Shown: piece after piece, positions 25,563-34,951 of the stretch
How positions within the stretch are numbered: position 1 is the stretch's first letter
How the letters are laid out: the number at the start of each line of letters is the position of its first letter
From: Novosphingobium sp. 17-62-19
Lineage (GTDB): Bacteria > Pseudomonadota > Alphaproteobacteria > Sphingomonadales > Sphingomonadaceae
NCBI RefSeq assembly: GCF_002256775.1
Contig: NZ_NCII01000034.1
Location: 1-64,000, forward strand
Direction: 5' to 3'
Length of the DNA: 64,000 nucleotides
Notes under the pieces: model-generated
Database searches by the model: none
Seen by the model: the letters and a program-made list of their open reading frames with translations, nothing else
Told to the model about the DNA's origin: nothing
Translations under genes and position numbers: made by a program

Positions 25563-26384
25563 TCAGAATACTGCGACGCGGCCAAGGCCGTGTGCTTCGA
25601 GCATAGGCTTTAGCCGGTTAACCTCGTCTCCGCCACGGGTGAACAGCGCCAGATCGGGTGCGCGCCGTTCCCAGCTTTGCCCCTCGGTCAGAAATGCAAT
25701 GCGGTGCGCGATTCCATCGGAGCCATCGATGAATGCAACGCCGGGGCCGAACGCCTGTGCCAGTTCCGCTTCGATGAGCGGGAAATGCGTGCAGGCCAGC
25801 ACGACCGTGTCGACATTCTCACCACCAGGTTGCGCGCGGAGGGCAGCGGCTGCGCGCAGATAAACCTCAGGGTCGACCGAATCACCGCGTAGCTTGGCCT
25901 CGGCAGCGGCGACCAGTTCGGGAGCGCCGTGGCGTAGCAAGCGCTTGTCGGCGGCGAATTCGGCCTCCAGCCGGTCAACATAGCTTTGGCGGATCGTCGC
26001 TTCCGTGCCGAGCAGGCCAATCACGCCTGTCTGCGTAATGGCTGCGGCCGGCTTGATCGCGGGAACGGTTCCGACAATCGGAACTTCCAGCACTTCACGC
26101 ACTGAAGCCAGCGCGATGGTCGATGCCGTGTTGCAGGCGATGCAGACGAGGCGAGGGTGCAGGCGCTCGGTCAAACGGCCAAGCAGCCCGGAGACGCGCG
26201 CGGCAATCTGCGCCTCAGACTTTGCGCCATAGGGCAGCCCCGCATTGTCCGCCACATAGATTACCGGAGCCTGAGGCAGCAATTTGCGCACCTTGCGCAG
26301 CACAGAAAGCCCGCCAACGCCCGAATCGAACAGGAGCAGCGGGGCGGCGGGATCAATCGAAGGGGCGGGGTTTTGGGCTGTCAT
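25563..26384 (-). CDS. murI: Glutamate racemase
   Basis: Cofactor-independent racemase that supplies D-glutamate for peptidoglycan. 273 residues. Both catalytic cysteines are visible: VCIACNTAST (about residue 85) and VLACTHFPLIEAEL (about residue 200). N-terminal LLFDSGVGGLSVLRKV and YVADNAGLPYG match the family. The ATG at 26384 is the family-like start; the open frame continues upstream into the plsY leader. It is divergent from plsY with about 80 nt between starts. Confidence 0.95.
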   Translation of the reverse strand: MTAQNPAPSIDPAAPLLLFDSGVGGLSVLRKVRKLLPQAPVIYVADNAGLPYGAKSEAQIAARVSGLLGRLTERLHPRLVCIACNTASTIALASVREVLEVPIVGTVPAIKPAAAITQTGVIGLLGTEATIRQSYVDRLEAEFAADKRLLRHGAPELVAAAEAKLRGDSVDPEVYLRAAAALRAQPGGENVDTVVLACTHFPLIEAELAQAFGPGVAFIDGSDGIAHRIAFLTEGQSWERRAPDLALFTRGGDEVNRLKPMLEAHGLGRVAVF

Positions 26385-26467
26385 CTGGTGGGGCTTGTAT
26401 CGGTATTGGCTGCAAAATGGGAAGTGGCCTCTTTCGTTTGTCATGGAGTTGCGGATATGAGCAAGGC

Positions 26468-27049
26468 GTGGACACGCTTTTGCCTCTGCTCGTTGGCTAT
26501 CTGCTGGGCTCGGTGCCCTTCGGCCTCATCCTCACCCGTTTGACCGGGGGAGGCGACCTGCGCGCCGTCGGTTCGGGCAATATCGGCGCGACCAATGTGT
26601 TGCGTACAGGCAAAAAGGGCGTTGCTGCCGCCACCCTGCTGCTGGACATGGGCAAAGGACTGGCTGCGGTCATGATTGCGCGCCACGTCTGGCCGGGGAG
26701 CGAGGCGCTTGCCGCGCTTGCTGTCGTGCTTGGTCACTGCTTCCCGGTCTGGCTGAAGTTCAAGGGCGGCAAGGGTGTAGCAACGATGATGGGCGTTTCG
26801 CTTGGCCTCGCCTGGCCCATCGGCTTGGCCTACGCCGTCGTGTGGTTGGGCGTTCTGTTCACCAGCCGCATTTCCTCGCTCGGCGGAATGAGCGCGGCCG
26901 TAGCTGCCCCGGTGGCTGCGCTTCTGCTTGGCCATGCGGCCTATGTGCCGGTGCTGGGCCTTCTGGCGCTGCTCGTGCTGTTTCTGCATCGCGAAAACAT
27001 CGCCCGGTTGCGCGCCGGGACTGAACCCAGGGTTGGCAGCAAGACGTGA
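26468..27049 (+). CDS. plsY: Glycerol-3-phosphate acyltransferase PlsY
   Basis: Membrane enzyme that acylates glycerol-3-phosphate from acyl-phosphate, the first step of phospholipid synthesis. 193 residues with several hydrophobic segments. Three family motifs are present: GYLLGSVPFG, RAVGSGNIGATNVLRTG, and FKGGKGVATMMG. GTG at 26468 gives VDTLLPLLVGYLLG, which fits family length; a TTG at 26438 is the alternative, and neither has a strong ribosome-binding site. The stop overlaps the dprA start (GTGA). Confidence 0.93.
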   Translation: MDTLLPLLVGYLLGSVPFGLILTRLTGGGDLRAVGSGNIGATNVLRTGKKGVAAATLLLDMGKGLAAVMIARHVWPGSEALAALAVVLGHCFPVWLKFKGGKGVATMMGVSLGLAWPIGLAYAVVWLGVLFTSRISSLGGMSAAVAAPVAALLLGHAAYVPVLGLLALLVLFLHRENIARLRAGTEPRVGSKT

Positions 27050-28164
27050 GCGAAGCGGCGCAGGCTACGCTTACGCGAGACGAGGCGTTCTCCCGCATCC
27101 GCCTGCTGCGTTCGCCCAACATCGGGCCGGTGAGCTATAACCAGCTGCTGCGGCGATTTGGCACGGCTATGGCGGCACTTGAGGCTCTGCCTGACCTCGC
27201 GGCACGGGGTGGTGCGCCTTATCGACCTGCAGCGGTTGACCGGATCGAGATTGAGGTGGCGGCGGTGCGCAAAGCCGGTGCGCGCTATCTGTTTCACGAT
27301 GGTCCAGATTACCCGGCGCTGCTCTCTGCGCTGGAAAATCCGCCGCCGATCCTGACCGTGCGGGGCGATGCGGCCCTGCTGGCACGGCCATCGGTCGCGG
27401 TAGTCGGTGCGCGCAACGCCTCGGCGGCGGCGGTAAAGCTTTCGCGTGATTTCTCCATCGCATTGGCGGGGAGGGGCTACGCGGTCATCTCCGGCTTGGC
27501 CCGCGGGATCGATGCGGCCGCACATCGCGGCGCGCTTGCTGGCATGGCGGACGGCGGCGGCACCGTCGGTGTAATCGCCAGCGGCATCGATATCGCCTAC
27601 CCGCCCGAGAACGCCGATTTGCAGGAGCAGGTCGCCAACGAAGGCCTGCTCATCGCCGAAATGCCACCGGGCACCGAACCGCTGGCCCGCCACTTTCCAC
27701 ACCGAAACCGCATTATCGCCGGGCTGGCCACAGGCACGCTGGTCGTAGAAGCCGCACCAAAGTCCGGCTCGCTGATCACGGCAAGGCTGGCGGCAGAATC
27801 CGGGCGCGAGGTCATGGCCATTCCCGGCTCCCCGCTCGATAGCCGCTCGCAAGGCTGCAACCAGCTGATCCGCGAGGGCGCGATCCTTGTTCAATCGCCC
27901 GAGGATGTGATCGAACTATTGCTCGGCTTCGAAGGCCAGCCCCGCTCCACCTTTCGTGAGAGCGGGCCGGATTTCGCGGCAAGCGATGGGGAGGAGCCTG
28001 CAGACATCGCCGGGCTTCTCACACTGGCCCCGGTGGGCGTCGATGAACTTATCCGGCAAAGCGGGGCAAGCGCAGGGGCGGTACAGATGGCATTGCTTGA
28101 GCTGGAACTGGCGGGCCGGTTGACCCGCCATGCCGCCGGAAGGGTAAGTCTGTCTTCAAATTGA
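27046..28164 (+). CDS. dprA: DNA-processing protein DprA
   Basis: DprA/Smf protein; loads RecA onto incoming single-stranded DNA during transformation. 372 residues. A Rossmann-like domain starts at VAVVGARNAS (about residue 116) and carries SGLARGIDAAAHRGAL; PHRNRIIAGLA and the C-terminal winged-helix-like region (LLTLAPVGVDELIRQSG) complete the usual layout. The GTG start overlaps the plsY stop. plsY-dprA-topA order is common in alphaproteobacteria. Confidence 0.95.
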   Translation: MSEAAQATLTRDEAFSRIRLLRSPNIGPVSYNQLLRRFGTAMAALEALPDLAARGGAPYRPAAVDRIEIEVAAVRKAGARYLFHDGPDYPALLSALENPPPILTVRGDAALLARPSVAVVGARNASAAAVKLSRDFSIALAGRGYAVISGLARGIDAAAHRGALAGMADGGGTVGVIASGIDIAYPPENADLQEQVANEGLLIAEMPPGTEPLARHFPHRNRIIAGLATGTLVVEAAPKSGSLITARLAAESGREVMAIPGSPLDSRSQGCNQLIREGAILVQSPEDVIELLLGFEGQPRSTFRESGPDFAASDGEEPADIAGLLTLAPVGVDELIRQSGASAGAVQMALLELELAGRLTRHAAGRVSLSSN

Positions 28165-28242
28165 CGTTCGAACGCTTGACGAACCCAGCCGAACGTCCCC
28201 ACCCTCGCGCACACGTACACGTAAGGACTGCTTTTTCAGATC

Positions 28243-30749
28243 ATGCAGCTTGTCATTGTTGAATCTCCGGCCAAGGCCAAGACCATCGAGAAGTAGAAAT
28301 GTACGGCGACAAAGCGTCGCGCGTGAAGGCTATCACCGATGCGGCCAAGTCCGCCGATCGCCTGATCCTCGCAACTGACCCTGACCGTGAGGGTGAGGCA
28401 ATTTCGTGGCATGTGAGGGAGTTGCTGAAGAAACGTAAGGTGCTTCCTAAGGAAGTGGAACGCGTTACCTTCAACGCGATCACCAAGCAGACCGTGACCG
28501 ACGCGATGAAGCGTCCGCGTGAACTCGATCAGGATCTGATCGATGCCTATCTGGCCCGCCGTGCGCTCGACTACCTGTTCGGATTTACACTCTCTCCGGT
28601 CTTGTGGCGCAAGCTGCCCGGCGCAAAATCGGCAGGCCGTGTGCAATCGGTGGCGCTACGCCTGATTGTTGAGCGTGAGCGTGATATTGAAGTGTTCCGT
28701 GCACAGGAATACTGGTCGGTCATCGCCCGGCTCGAACAGGGCGGCACCGAGTTTGCCGCGCGCATGGTCAAGTTCGACGGGCAGAAACTCGACAAGCTGA
28801 CACTGGGCGACGAAGGCGCGGCGCTGAAGGCCAAGGCTGTGGTTGAGGCAGGTACCTTCCGCGTCGAAGAGGTTGAAACCAAGCCGACCCGCCGCAACCC
28901 TTATCCGCCGTTCACCACCTCCACGCTCCAGCAGGAGGCTGCGCGCAAGCTTGGCTTCGCAGCCAGCCACACCATGCGCGTGGCGCAAACGCTTTATGAG
29001 GCCGGCGCAATCACCTATATGCGTACCGATGGCGTACAGATGGACCCAAGCGCCATTTCCGCCGCGCGCAAGGCCATCTCGGACCGGTATGACGGGCACT
29101 ATCTTCCCGAAAAACCCCGTCATTACGAGACGAAAGCCAAGAATGCTCAGGAAGCACATGAAGCTATCCGGCCAACCGAATTCACCAAGGATCGCTACGG
29201 TTCGGGCGATGAAGCGCGGCTTTATGACCTGATCTACAAGCGCGCGATGGCAAGCCAGATGGCCTCTGCCAATATCGAGCGCACCAGCGTGACTCTGCGT
29301 GATGGCACCGGGAAGCATGAACTGCGGGCAACTGGTCAGGTGGTGAAGTTCCCCGGGTTCCTCGCTGTTTACGAAGAAGGCCGCGATCAGAAGGCCGATG
29401 GCGACGATGAGGACGCAAACCTGCTGCCCGCGTTGAACAAGGGTGATACCCCGGCAAAGCGCGGCGTCGATGCCACGCAGCACTTCACCCAGCCACCGCC
29501 GCGCTATTCCGAAGCAAGCCTTGTCAAGCGCCTTGAGGAACTGGGGATCGGGCGGCCGTCGACATACGCGTCCACGCTGCAGGTGTTGAAAGACCGCAAC
29601 TACGTCCGTACCGAGAAAAACCGTTTCTTTGCAGAGGAATCGGGTCGACTCCTCACCTCATTTCTCGAACGATTTTTCGCCCGTTACGTCGCCTATGAAT
29701 TCACCGCCGGAATGGAGGATGAGCTTGACGATGTCTCGGGCGGGCGCGCCGAATGGAAGAAGGTGCTCGCCGCGTTCTGGTGCGATTTCAAACCCAAGTC
29801 CGACGAGGTTATGGAGAAGAAGCCGAGCGAGGTAACGGCTGAGCTTGACGAATTTCTCTCCGATTACCTGTTCCCCCCGCGTGACGATGGCTCCGATCCG
29901 CGTCTCTGCCCGAAGTGCGAGGCAGGGAGGTTGTCGCTGCGCGGCGGCCGTTATGGTGCGTTCGTTGCCTGCTCTAACTACCCTGAGTGCAAGTACACCC
30001 GTAAGTTCGCTCAGCCAGGCGGGGCCGAGGGTGAGGGCGCAGAAGACGGCGTGCTGGGCAAAGACCCGGTCACCGACCTTGAGGTTGTGCGCAAAGCAGG
30101 TCGCTTCGGCCCCTACATCCAGTTGGGTGAGGGCAAGGAAGCCAAGCGTGCCTCGATCCCCAAGGACATCGGCGAGATGGACCTCGAATGGGCGCTCAAG
30201 CTGCTGTCATTGCCGCGCGAGGTTGGCACCCATCCCGAAAGTGGCAACCCGATCTCTGCCAATATCGGTCGCTATGGTCCGTACCTTGTCCATGATGGCA
30301 AGTATGCGCGGCTCAAGAGCACGTCGGAAGTGTTCGAAACCGGTATGAACGCCGCCGTGATGCTGCTTGCGGCGGCGGCTGCCGGTGCAGGTGGCCGTGG
30401 CGGCCGTGTAGCCGCAGAGCCGCTCAAGGTGTTCGGCGCGCACCCGGTTTCGGGCGGGGAGATCAAGCTGATGGCGGGGCGCTATGGTCCCTACGTCACC
30501 GATGGCACCACCAACGCCACGCTGCCCAAGGACAAGCAGCCCGAAACGCTGACCGAAGAAGAAGCGGTCACGCTGATCAACGAGCGTGCGGCCAAGGGAC
30601 CAGCCAAGGGCAAGAAGAAAGCACCCGCCAAGAAGGCTCCGGCCAAGAAAGCCGCACCAAAGAAGGCTGACGCAGAAAAGGCCGCGCCCAAGAAGGTGCC
30701 GACAAAGAAGGCAGCTGCCAAAAAGGCTCCCGCCAAAAAAGCGGAATAA
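28243..30749 (+). pseudogene. topA: DNA topoisomerase I gene with an apparent internal deletion near its 5' end
   Basis: The ATG at 28243 begins a perfect TopA start, MQLVIVESPAKAKTIEK, but the next codon is TAG. Two bases later the family sequence resumes out of frame at ATG 28299, MYGDKASRVKAI, and continues for 816 residues. That body includes DPDREGEAI, the active-site tyrosine region ITYMRTDGVQ, zinc-finger-like repeats (CPKCEAGRLSLRGGRYGAF) and a lysine-alanine-rich tail. About 36 codons of the family are missing; the reading-frame shift fits a loss of 103 nt. The downstream frame alone lacks the essential glutamate and lysine of the VESPAKAKT segment, so activity is unlikely unless the deletion is an assembly error. 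Expected length of the intact protein is about 870 residues. Confidence 0.8.
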
Positions 30750-30759
30750 TCCGCCAGCG

Positions 30760-32346
30760 CTATTGCACTGCGTTCGAACTGGCGGGATTCCGCAAGTTCG
30801 GACGCAGGCGGTAGAGCCAGTATTCGCGCGTGCCGAGGGTGTATCGGGCGTATCGCTCGTATGCCTGCGTCAGCCCCTTATTCATCACCGCGCGCGTCTC
30901 AAGATTGGGCAGGTAGAGCTTCTGCGGTGCCCACATCAGGATCACGTCGGGCCGATTGGCAAGGATGCGACGGACCTCGGCTGCCGGGTCCATGCCCACG
31001 GCGGTGGATTCAATGAATGTGTTGAGGTGGTTGGGGAAGATGCGCGTTGTTGGCAGGCAGGTCGGGATCGTGCGGTAGAATGCCAGTTCGCCTTCATAAA
31101 TGAACAGGCAGCCGCCACGCATCTCCTGGGAAATCAGCGCGCTCATTTCCGCGTACTGCGTTGCTGTACCATGTCGCCAGACCTGATAGATTGGCACCAC
31201 GGTACCCGCCAGCGCTGCAAAGCCGAGCAGGAAACGCCCGTACCAGCGCTCGCCGGGTTGCGCTCGCGCCAACGCAGGTGCTGCAAGAACACACAGTGGC
31301 ACCAGCAGCGGCGTGACATAGTGATCGTACCACGTGCCGAACAGTAGAAAGCCGAGGCAGGCAACCACGCCCCAGATCTTCAACATGCTGTGCGAGCGCG
31401 GCCACAAACCACCCGACGTGTCGAACATCCTTGGCGCACGAAAAATCGCCAGCCACACCGGTAGCAGCGCCGCGCATTCCTTGGCCAGTCGGCCATAGGA
31501 CCGCGCGCCGTCCGAGCCTCGCTCGAAGATCGAGATAAAGTTGGCGTAGATGAAGGCATCCAATTGCCCGATCCCGGCATACCACGCGATGGCCGCAAGC
31601 GTCGGCACCAGTGCCACGGTGACCCACAGCAGCGCCACTGCGGCAAGGCGGCGTATGGTCCAGATGTCCGCAAAGCCCCGTGCCAGAAGCATCAGGCCGA
31701 ATGCAGCGCCTTCAAATATCACGGTGTACTTGATCTGGATGGCAAGTCCCAGCAGCAACATCACCGCACAACCGCGAGCGACCAGCGCCTTGTCCTCGTT
31801 GCGCTTCATCGCATCGACCACGATCAGGGCGGCAACTGCAACCAGCAGGTTGTAGAACACCGGAGCCTGACCCATCCCGGCGTTGAAGGCGGGCATGAAC
31901 AGTACATAGGCCACCCCTGCTTGCCATGACGCTGCTGGGGATGCGATCTCACGGGCCAGCCGAGAGATCGCCAGTGCCGTGCCAGCCGTCGCCAGCGCCG
32001 CGCCGAACTGGTAGGCCAGCAGCGCATCGCCGGGCAAGGCGACAAAGGCCTCGTAAAGGACAAACAGGCCAACTGGCTTGCGGTCCCATATGTCGACGTA
32101 GGGCACGGCCCCATGACCCATACGTTCGGCAACGAACAGGTAGAACTGCTCGTCGATGTGAACGATCGGGTTTCCGAACAGGAAGCTGCGCGTGATCAGG
32201 AACAGACCAAGGTAGGCGAGTGCCAGAAGCAGCGACGAAGGCAATCTTTGCAACTTCACGGCGGACGGCAGCGGAGGGTGTCCGATAGAAGTCGGAACCG
32301 CCACGGGGCCACCATTGGACGGGGTGATCGCACCCGCTTCGTTCAT
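30760..32346 (-). CDS. Glycosyltransferase family 39-like membrane protein
   Basis: 528 residues with about ten hydrophobic segments. It has a GT-C architecture: after the first membrane helix comes PIVHIDEQFYLFVAERM, whose acidic residue matches the catalytic aspartate region of ArnT/PMT-like transferases. Such enzymes move sugars from polyprenyl-phosphate donors to lipids or proteins on the periplasmic side. The C-terminal 130 residues are soluble. No lipid A or glycan genes are adjacent, so the acceptor is unknown. Convergent with topA; 10 nt separate the stops. Confidence 0.75.
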   Translation of the reverse strand: MNEAGAITPSNGGPVAVPTSIGHPPLPSAVKLQRLPSSLLLALAYLGLFLITRSFLFGNPIVHIDEQFYLFVAERMGHGAVPYVDIWDRKPVGLFVLYEAFVALPGDALLAYQFGAALATAGTALAISRLAREIASPAASWQAGVAYVLFMPAFNAGMGQAPVFYNLLVAVAALIVVDAMKRNEDKALVARGCAVMLLLGLAIQIKYTVIFEGAAFGLMLLARGFADIWTIRRLAAVALLWVTVALVPTLAAIAWYAGIGQLDAFIYANFISIFERGSDGARSYGRLAKECAALLPVWLAIFRAPRMFDTSGGLWPRSHSMLKIWGVVACLGFLLFGTWYDHYVTPLLVPLCVLAAPALARAQPGERWYGRFLLGFAALAGTVVPIYQVWRHGTATQYAEMSALISQEMRGGCLFIYEGELAFYRTIPTCLPTTRIFPNHLNTFIESTAVGMDPAAEVRRILANRPDVILMWAPQKLYLPNLETRAVMNKGLTQAYERYARYTLGTREYWLYRLRPNLRNPASSNAVQ

Positions 32347-32437
32347 TCCCGCACTCCGTTGCTATGGCATTCGGAGGCCTAACGGATGGCGCGCCGGAAC
32401 CCTTCGTGATGTGACTAGGCTCGCATCATGAACGAAT

Positions 32438-32457
32438 GCTGTCACATTCCTGACAGC
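32438..32457. promoter_or_regulatory. Palindrome GCTGTCA-N6-TGACAGC upstream of the GT39 gene
   Basis: Perfect 7-bp half-sites with a CATTCC spacer, about 92 nt before the GT39 start. It shares the TGTCA-N6-TGACA core with the palindrome at 20997-21014. Operator function is a guess. The rest of the 153-nt gap shows nothing else. Confidence 0.35.
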
Positions 32458-32499
32458 AGTGTTGCAAAGCCGACAAACAGTCCAGAAATTAAGCCAGGA

Positions 32500-33324
32500 T
32501 CACCGGCGTCGAAGAAAATCTCCGAGCGCTTTGGCGGCGGCAACATGGCCTGCGCGGTTGGGATGAACAGGAATGCCATCGCCCTGAGGCGCAGTCATCC
32601 CGTTGCTCCACGGCTCTGCCGAACACGGTCCATGGCTGCGTGAAAGATCGGAGAACTTGAATACTTTAGCTTTCTCGGCCCTCGCGACTCGCGCGGTAAT
32701 CTTCGCCAATCGCTTCGCCGCCGCCTGACTTTGCTTAAGGCGTTCGTCGGTGATGGGAACTGCCGGGCAGGCTCCGTTGGGCGGTAGGACAGTGATGTAG
32801 TCCACAAACACTACTCGCGCTGCTGGGGCACGGTTGCGAATGGCACCCACAATGCGCCGCATCCGCTCTTCATCGCCGTGCCATTCCGCTTCGCTCACTT
32901 CGCGCCACTTCTGGCAGCGCTGGTCAGGCATGGTCATCTGTTCGCACGCGGCGGCAAAGATGTTACCGACAAAGGCCACATCGTTGCCGCCGATTGTCAC
33001 GGTGACCAGCTTCGTTTTCGCATCGACGCTGTCGATCTGCGGCGCAACCTCGTTCCACGGCCCCAGCACATGATGTGTGGTCGCGCCGCTGCAAGTCGCA
33101 TCGACGAGGTCCAGCCCCAGTTCCTTGGCCAGCAGGTTCGGATAGTTCAGCGTCCCACGCCCGCAGCGTTGCGGCGTACCAGGCGTGTTTGGCCCAACCC
33201 CTGGCCCCGCCGCAAACGAGCTGCCCATAGCGACGTAGCGGTCACCAAAAGCAGGCGGGGAAGGCTTGGCCGCCAGCGATGCCGAAGCCAGCGCGACAAC
33301 GGCAGAACACAGTGCAAGCCGCAT
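32500..33324 (-). CDS. Secreted SGNH/GDSL-type hydrolase
   Basis: 274 residues with a cleavable signal peptide (MRLALCSAVVALASASLAA). Block I is YVAMGSSFAAGPG with the nucleophilic serine, block III GGNDVAF holds the oxyanion asparagine, and DGIPVHPNRAGH supplies the aspartate and histidine. This is a lipase/esterase-like periplasmic enzyme; six cysteines could form disulfides. The ATG overlaps the era stop by one base (TGATG), so it is the last gene of the lepB-rnc-era transcript. Confidence 0.88.
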   Translation of the reverse strand: MRLALCSAVVALASASLAAKPSPPAFGDRYVAMGSSFAAGPGVGPNTPGTPQRCGRGTLNYPNLLAKELGLDLVDATCSGATTHHVLGPWNEVAPQIDSVDAKTKLVTVTIGGNDVAFVGNIFAAACEQMTMPDQRCQKWREVSEAEWHGDEERMRRIVGAIRNRAPAARVVFVDYITVLPPNGACPAVPITDERLKQSQAAAKRLAKITARVARAEKAKVFKFSDLSRSHGPCSAEPWSNGMTAPQGDGIPVHPNRAGHVAAAKALGDFLRRR

Positions 33325-34229
33325 CACTTCACCCACTCAAGCCCGATTTCTTCGTAGATTTCCTTGGCATCGGCCCAGTTTTCGTCGACCTTTACGTGCA
33401 GGAACAAATGCACCTTGGTATCCAGCAATTGCGCCAGTTCCTTGCGCGAAGCCTCGCCAATCGCCTTGATCTTCGCGCCGCCTTTGCCAAGCACGATCGG
33501 GCGCTGGCTTTCGCGCGCAATCACGATCTGCTGGTGAATCTCGATCGACCCATCCTTGCGCGTCAGATACTTTTCTGGCCGCACCGTGCTGTCATAGGGC
33601 AGTTCATCGTGAAGCTGCCGGTACAACTGTTCGCGCGTGATCTCCGCCGCCAACAGGCGCTCGCTCGCATCGGAAACCTGATCTTCGGGGTAGTGCCACG
33701 TCGCATCGGGCATCAGGGCCGCCAGACGCTGCTTCAGTTCGGGCACGCCATCGCTTGTCAGCGCCGATACGAAGAACACCTCGTCAAACTGCGCTTCGGT
33801 CGTCAGCGCTTCGGCCATCACCAGCAACGGCTCTTTGGGCGTCGAATCCACTTTGTTCAGCACCAGAATCTTGCGCTCGGGCCGGTCCTTCAGACTGGCG
33901 AGGATTGGTTCGAGGTAATCGCGCTTCTTCTTGCGCGCATCCACCACCAGCAGGATCGCATCGGCCTCCTGCGCTCCGTCCCACGCAGCACTCACCATCG
34001 CGCGGTCAAGCCGGCGCTTCGGTTCGAACAGGCCCGGCGTATCGGCAAGGATGATCTGCGCCCGATCATCGCCAATATCTTCCAGCGCAATGCCCATAAG
34101 CCGCGCGCGCGTCGTCTGCGCCTTGGCCGAGACGATCGCCACCTTCTGCCCCACCAGAGCATTCACCAGTGTCGATTTGCCCGCATTCGGCGCGCCAAGA
34201 ACGGCCACGAGGCCACATTTTTCGGTCAT
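33324..34229 (-). CDS. era: GTPase Era
   Basis: Ribosome-associated GTPase for 16S rRNA maturation and 30S assembly. About 301 residues. G1 is GAPNAGKST, G3 DTPGLFEP, G4 NKVD, and the C-terminal KH domain shows VLGKGGAKIKAIGEASRKEL. ATG at 34229 (MTEKCGLVAVLG) is the family-like start; another ATG lies ten codons upstream. Part of lepB-rnc-era. Confidence 0.96.
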   Translation of the reverse strand: MTEKCGLVAVLGAPNAGKSTLVNALVGQKVAIVSAKAQTTRARLMGIALEDIGDDRAQIILADTPGLFEPKRRLDRAMVSAAWDGAQEADAILLVVDARKKKRDYLEPILASLKDRPERKILVLNKVDSTPKEPLLVMAEALTTEAQFDEVFFVSALTSDGVPELKQRLAALMPDATWHYPEDQVSDASERLLAAEITREQLYRQLHDELPYDSTVRPEKYLTRKDGSIEIHQQIVIARESQRPIVLGKGGAKIKAIGEASRKELAQLLDTKVHLFLHVKVDENWADAKEIYEEIGLEWVK

Positions 34230-34276
34230 AAATCCAATTCTCTGAAAATCCGAGGCCATAGTAGGCGAATTGCGCG

Positions 34277-34951
34277 TCAGCCGTAAGCCTGCATGAACGC
34301 GCTGGCAGCGGCAGTTTCGGCTTCCTGCTTGCTCGATCCGGTAGCGCTGGCTTCGCCGACGCCCTTGACCTCGACCGAGACCGTAAATTTCGCAGCATGG
34401 TCCGGCCCCTCACGCGCGATCAACGCATAGACCGGAGGCTTGCGCCGGTTGCCCGCCGCCCATTCCTGCAACGCCGCCTTGGGATGCTTGCGCTGTCCGG
34501 TGCCCGAAGCCATCGGCTTGTCCCACAGCTTGCGCACGAACACGCGCGCCGCATCAAACCCGCGCTCGACAAACAACGCCCCGATCAGCGCTTCCATCAC
34601 GTCGCCCAGAATGTTGTCGCTCTGCGCGCCGCCATCGTCACGCGCTTGCTTGCCCAGCCTGATATGCAGGGGCAGAGCGATAGCGCGCGCAACGTCGGCG
34701 CACGTCTCGCGGCTGACCAGCGCGTTCAATCTCTGCGAAAGCTTGCCCTCGGCAGCGTCGCTCTTTTCATGCAACCAATCGGCAATCACCAAGCCCAGCA
34801 CCCGGTCGCCCAGAAACTCCAGCCGCTGATAATCGCGCGCTTCACCCATCGATCCGTGCGTCAGTGCCTCCGCCCACAGATCAGGGCGTGCAGGGGCACT
34901 ACCGGTCAACGCGGTTAGATATGCTAGGGCCTCGGCAGAAAGAGTGCTCAG
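34277..34951 (-). CDS. rnc: Ribonuclease III
   Basis: Double-stranded RNA endonuclease for rRNA and mRNA processing. The signature RLEFLGDRVLGLVIADWL and the DVMEALIGALF segment carry the catalytic acidic residues. A C-terminal dsRNA-binding domain (HPKAALQEWAAGN onward) is present. The start is uncertain. Family proteins begin at about SALSAEAL, which here follows a CTG at 34951 that overlaps the lepB stop (CTGA), with GGGGG 6 nt upstream. ATGs at 34993 and 34999 would add 14-16 residues inside lepB. Confidence 0.93.
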   Translation of the reverse strand: MSTLSAEALAYLTALTGSAPARPDLWAEALTHGSMGEARDYQRLEFLGDRVLGLVIADWLHEKSDAAEGKLSQRLNALVSRETCADVARAIALPLHIRLGKQARDDGGAQSDNILGDVMEALIGALFVERGFDAARVFVRKLWDKPMASGTGQRKHPKAALQEWAAGNRRKPPVYALIAREGPDHAAKFTVSVEVKGVGEASATGSSKQEAETAAASAFMQAYG

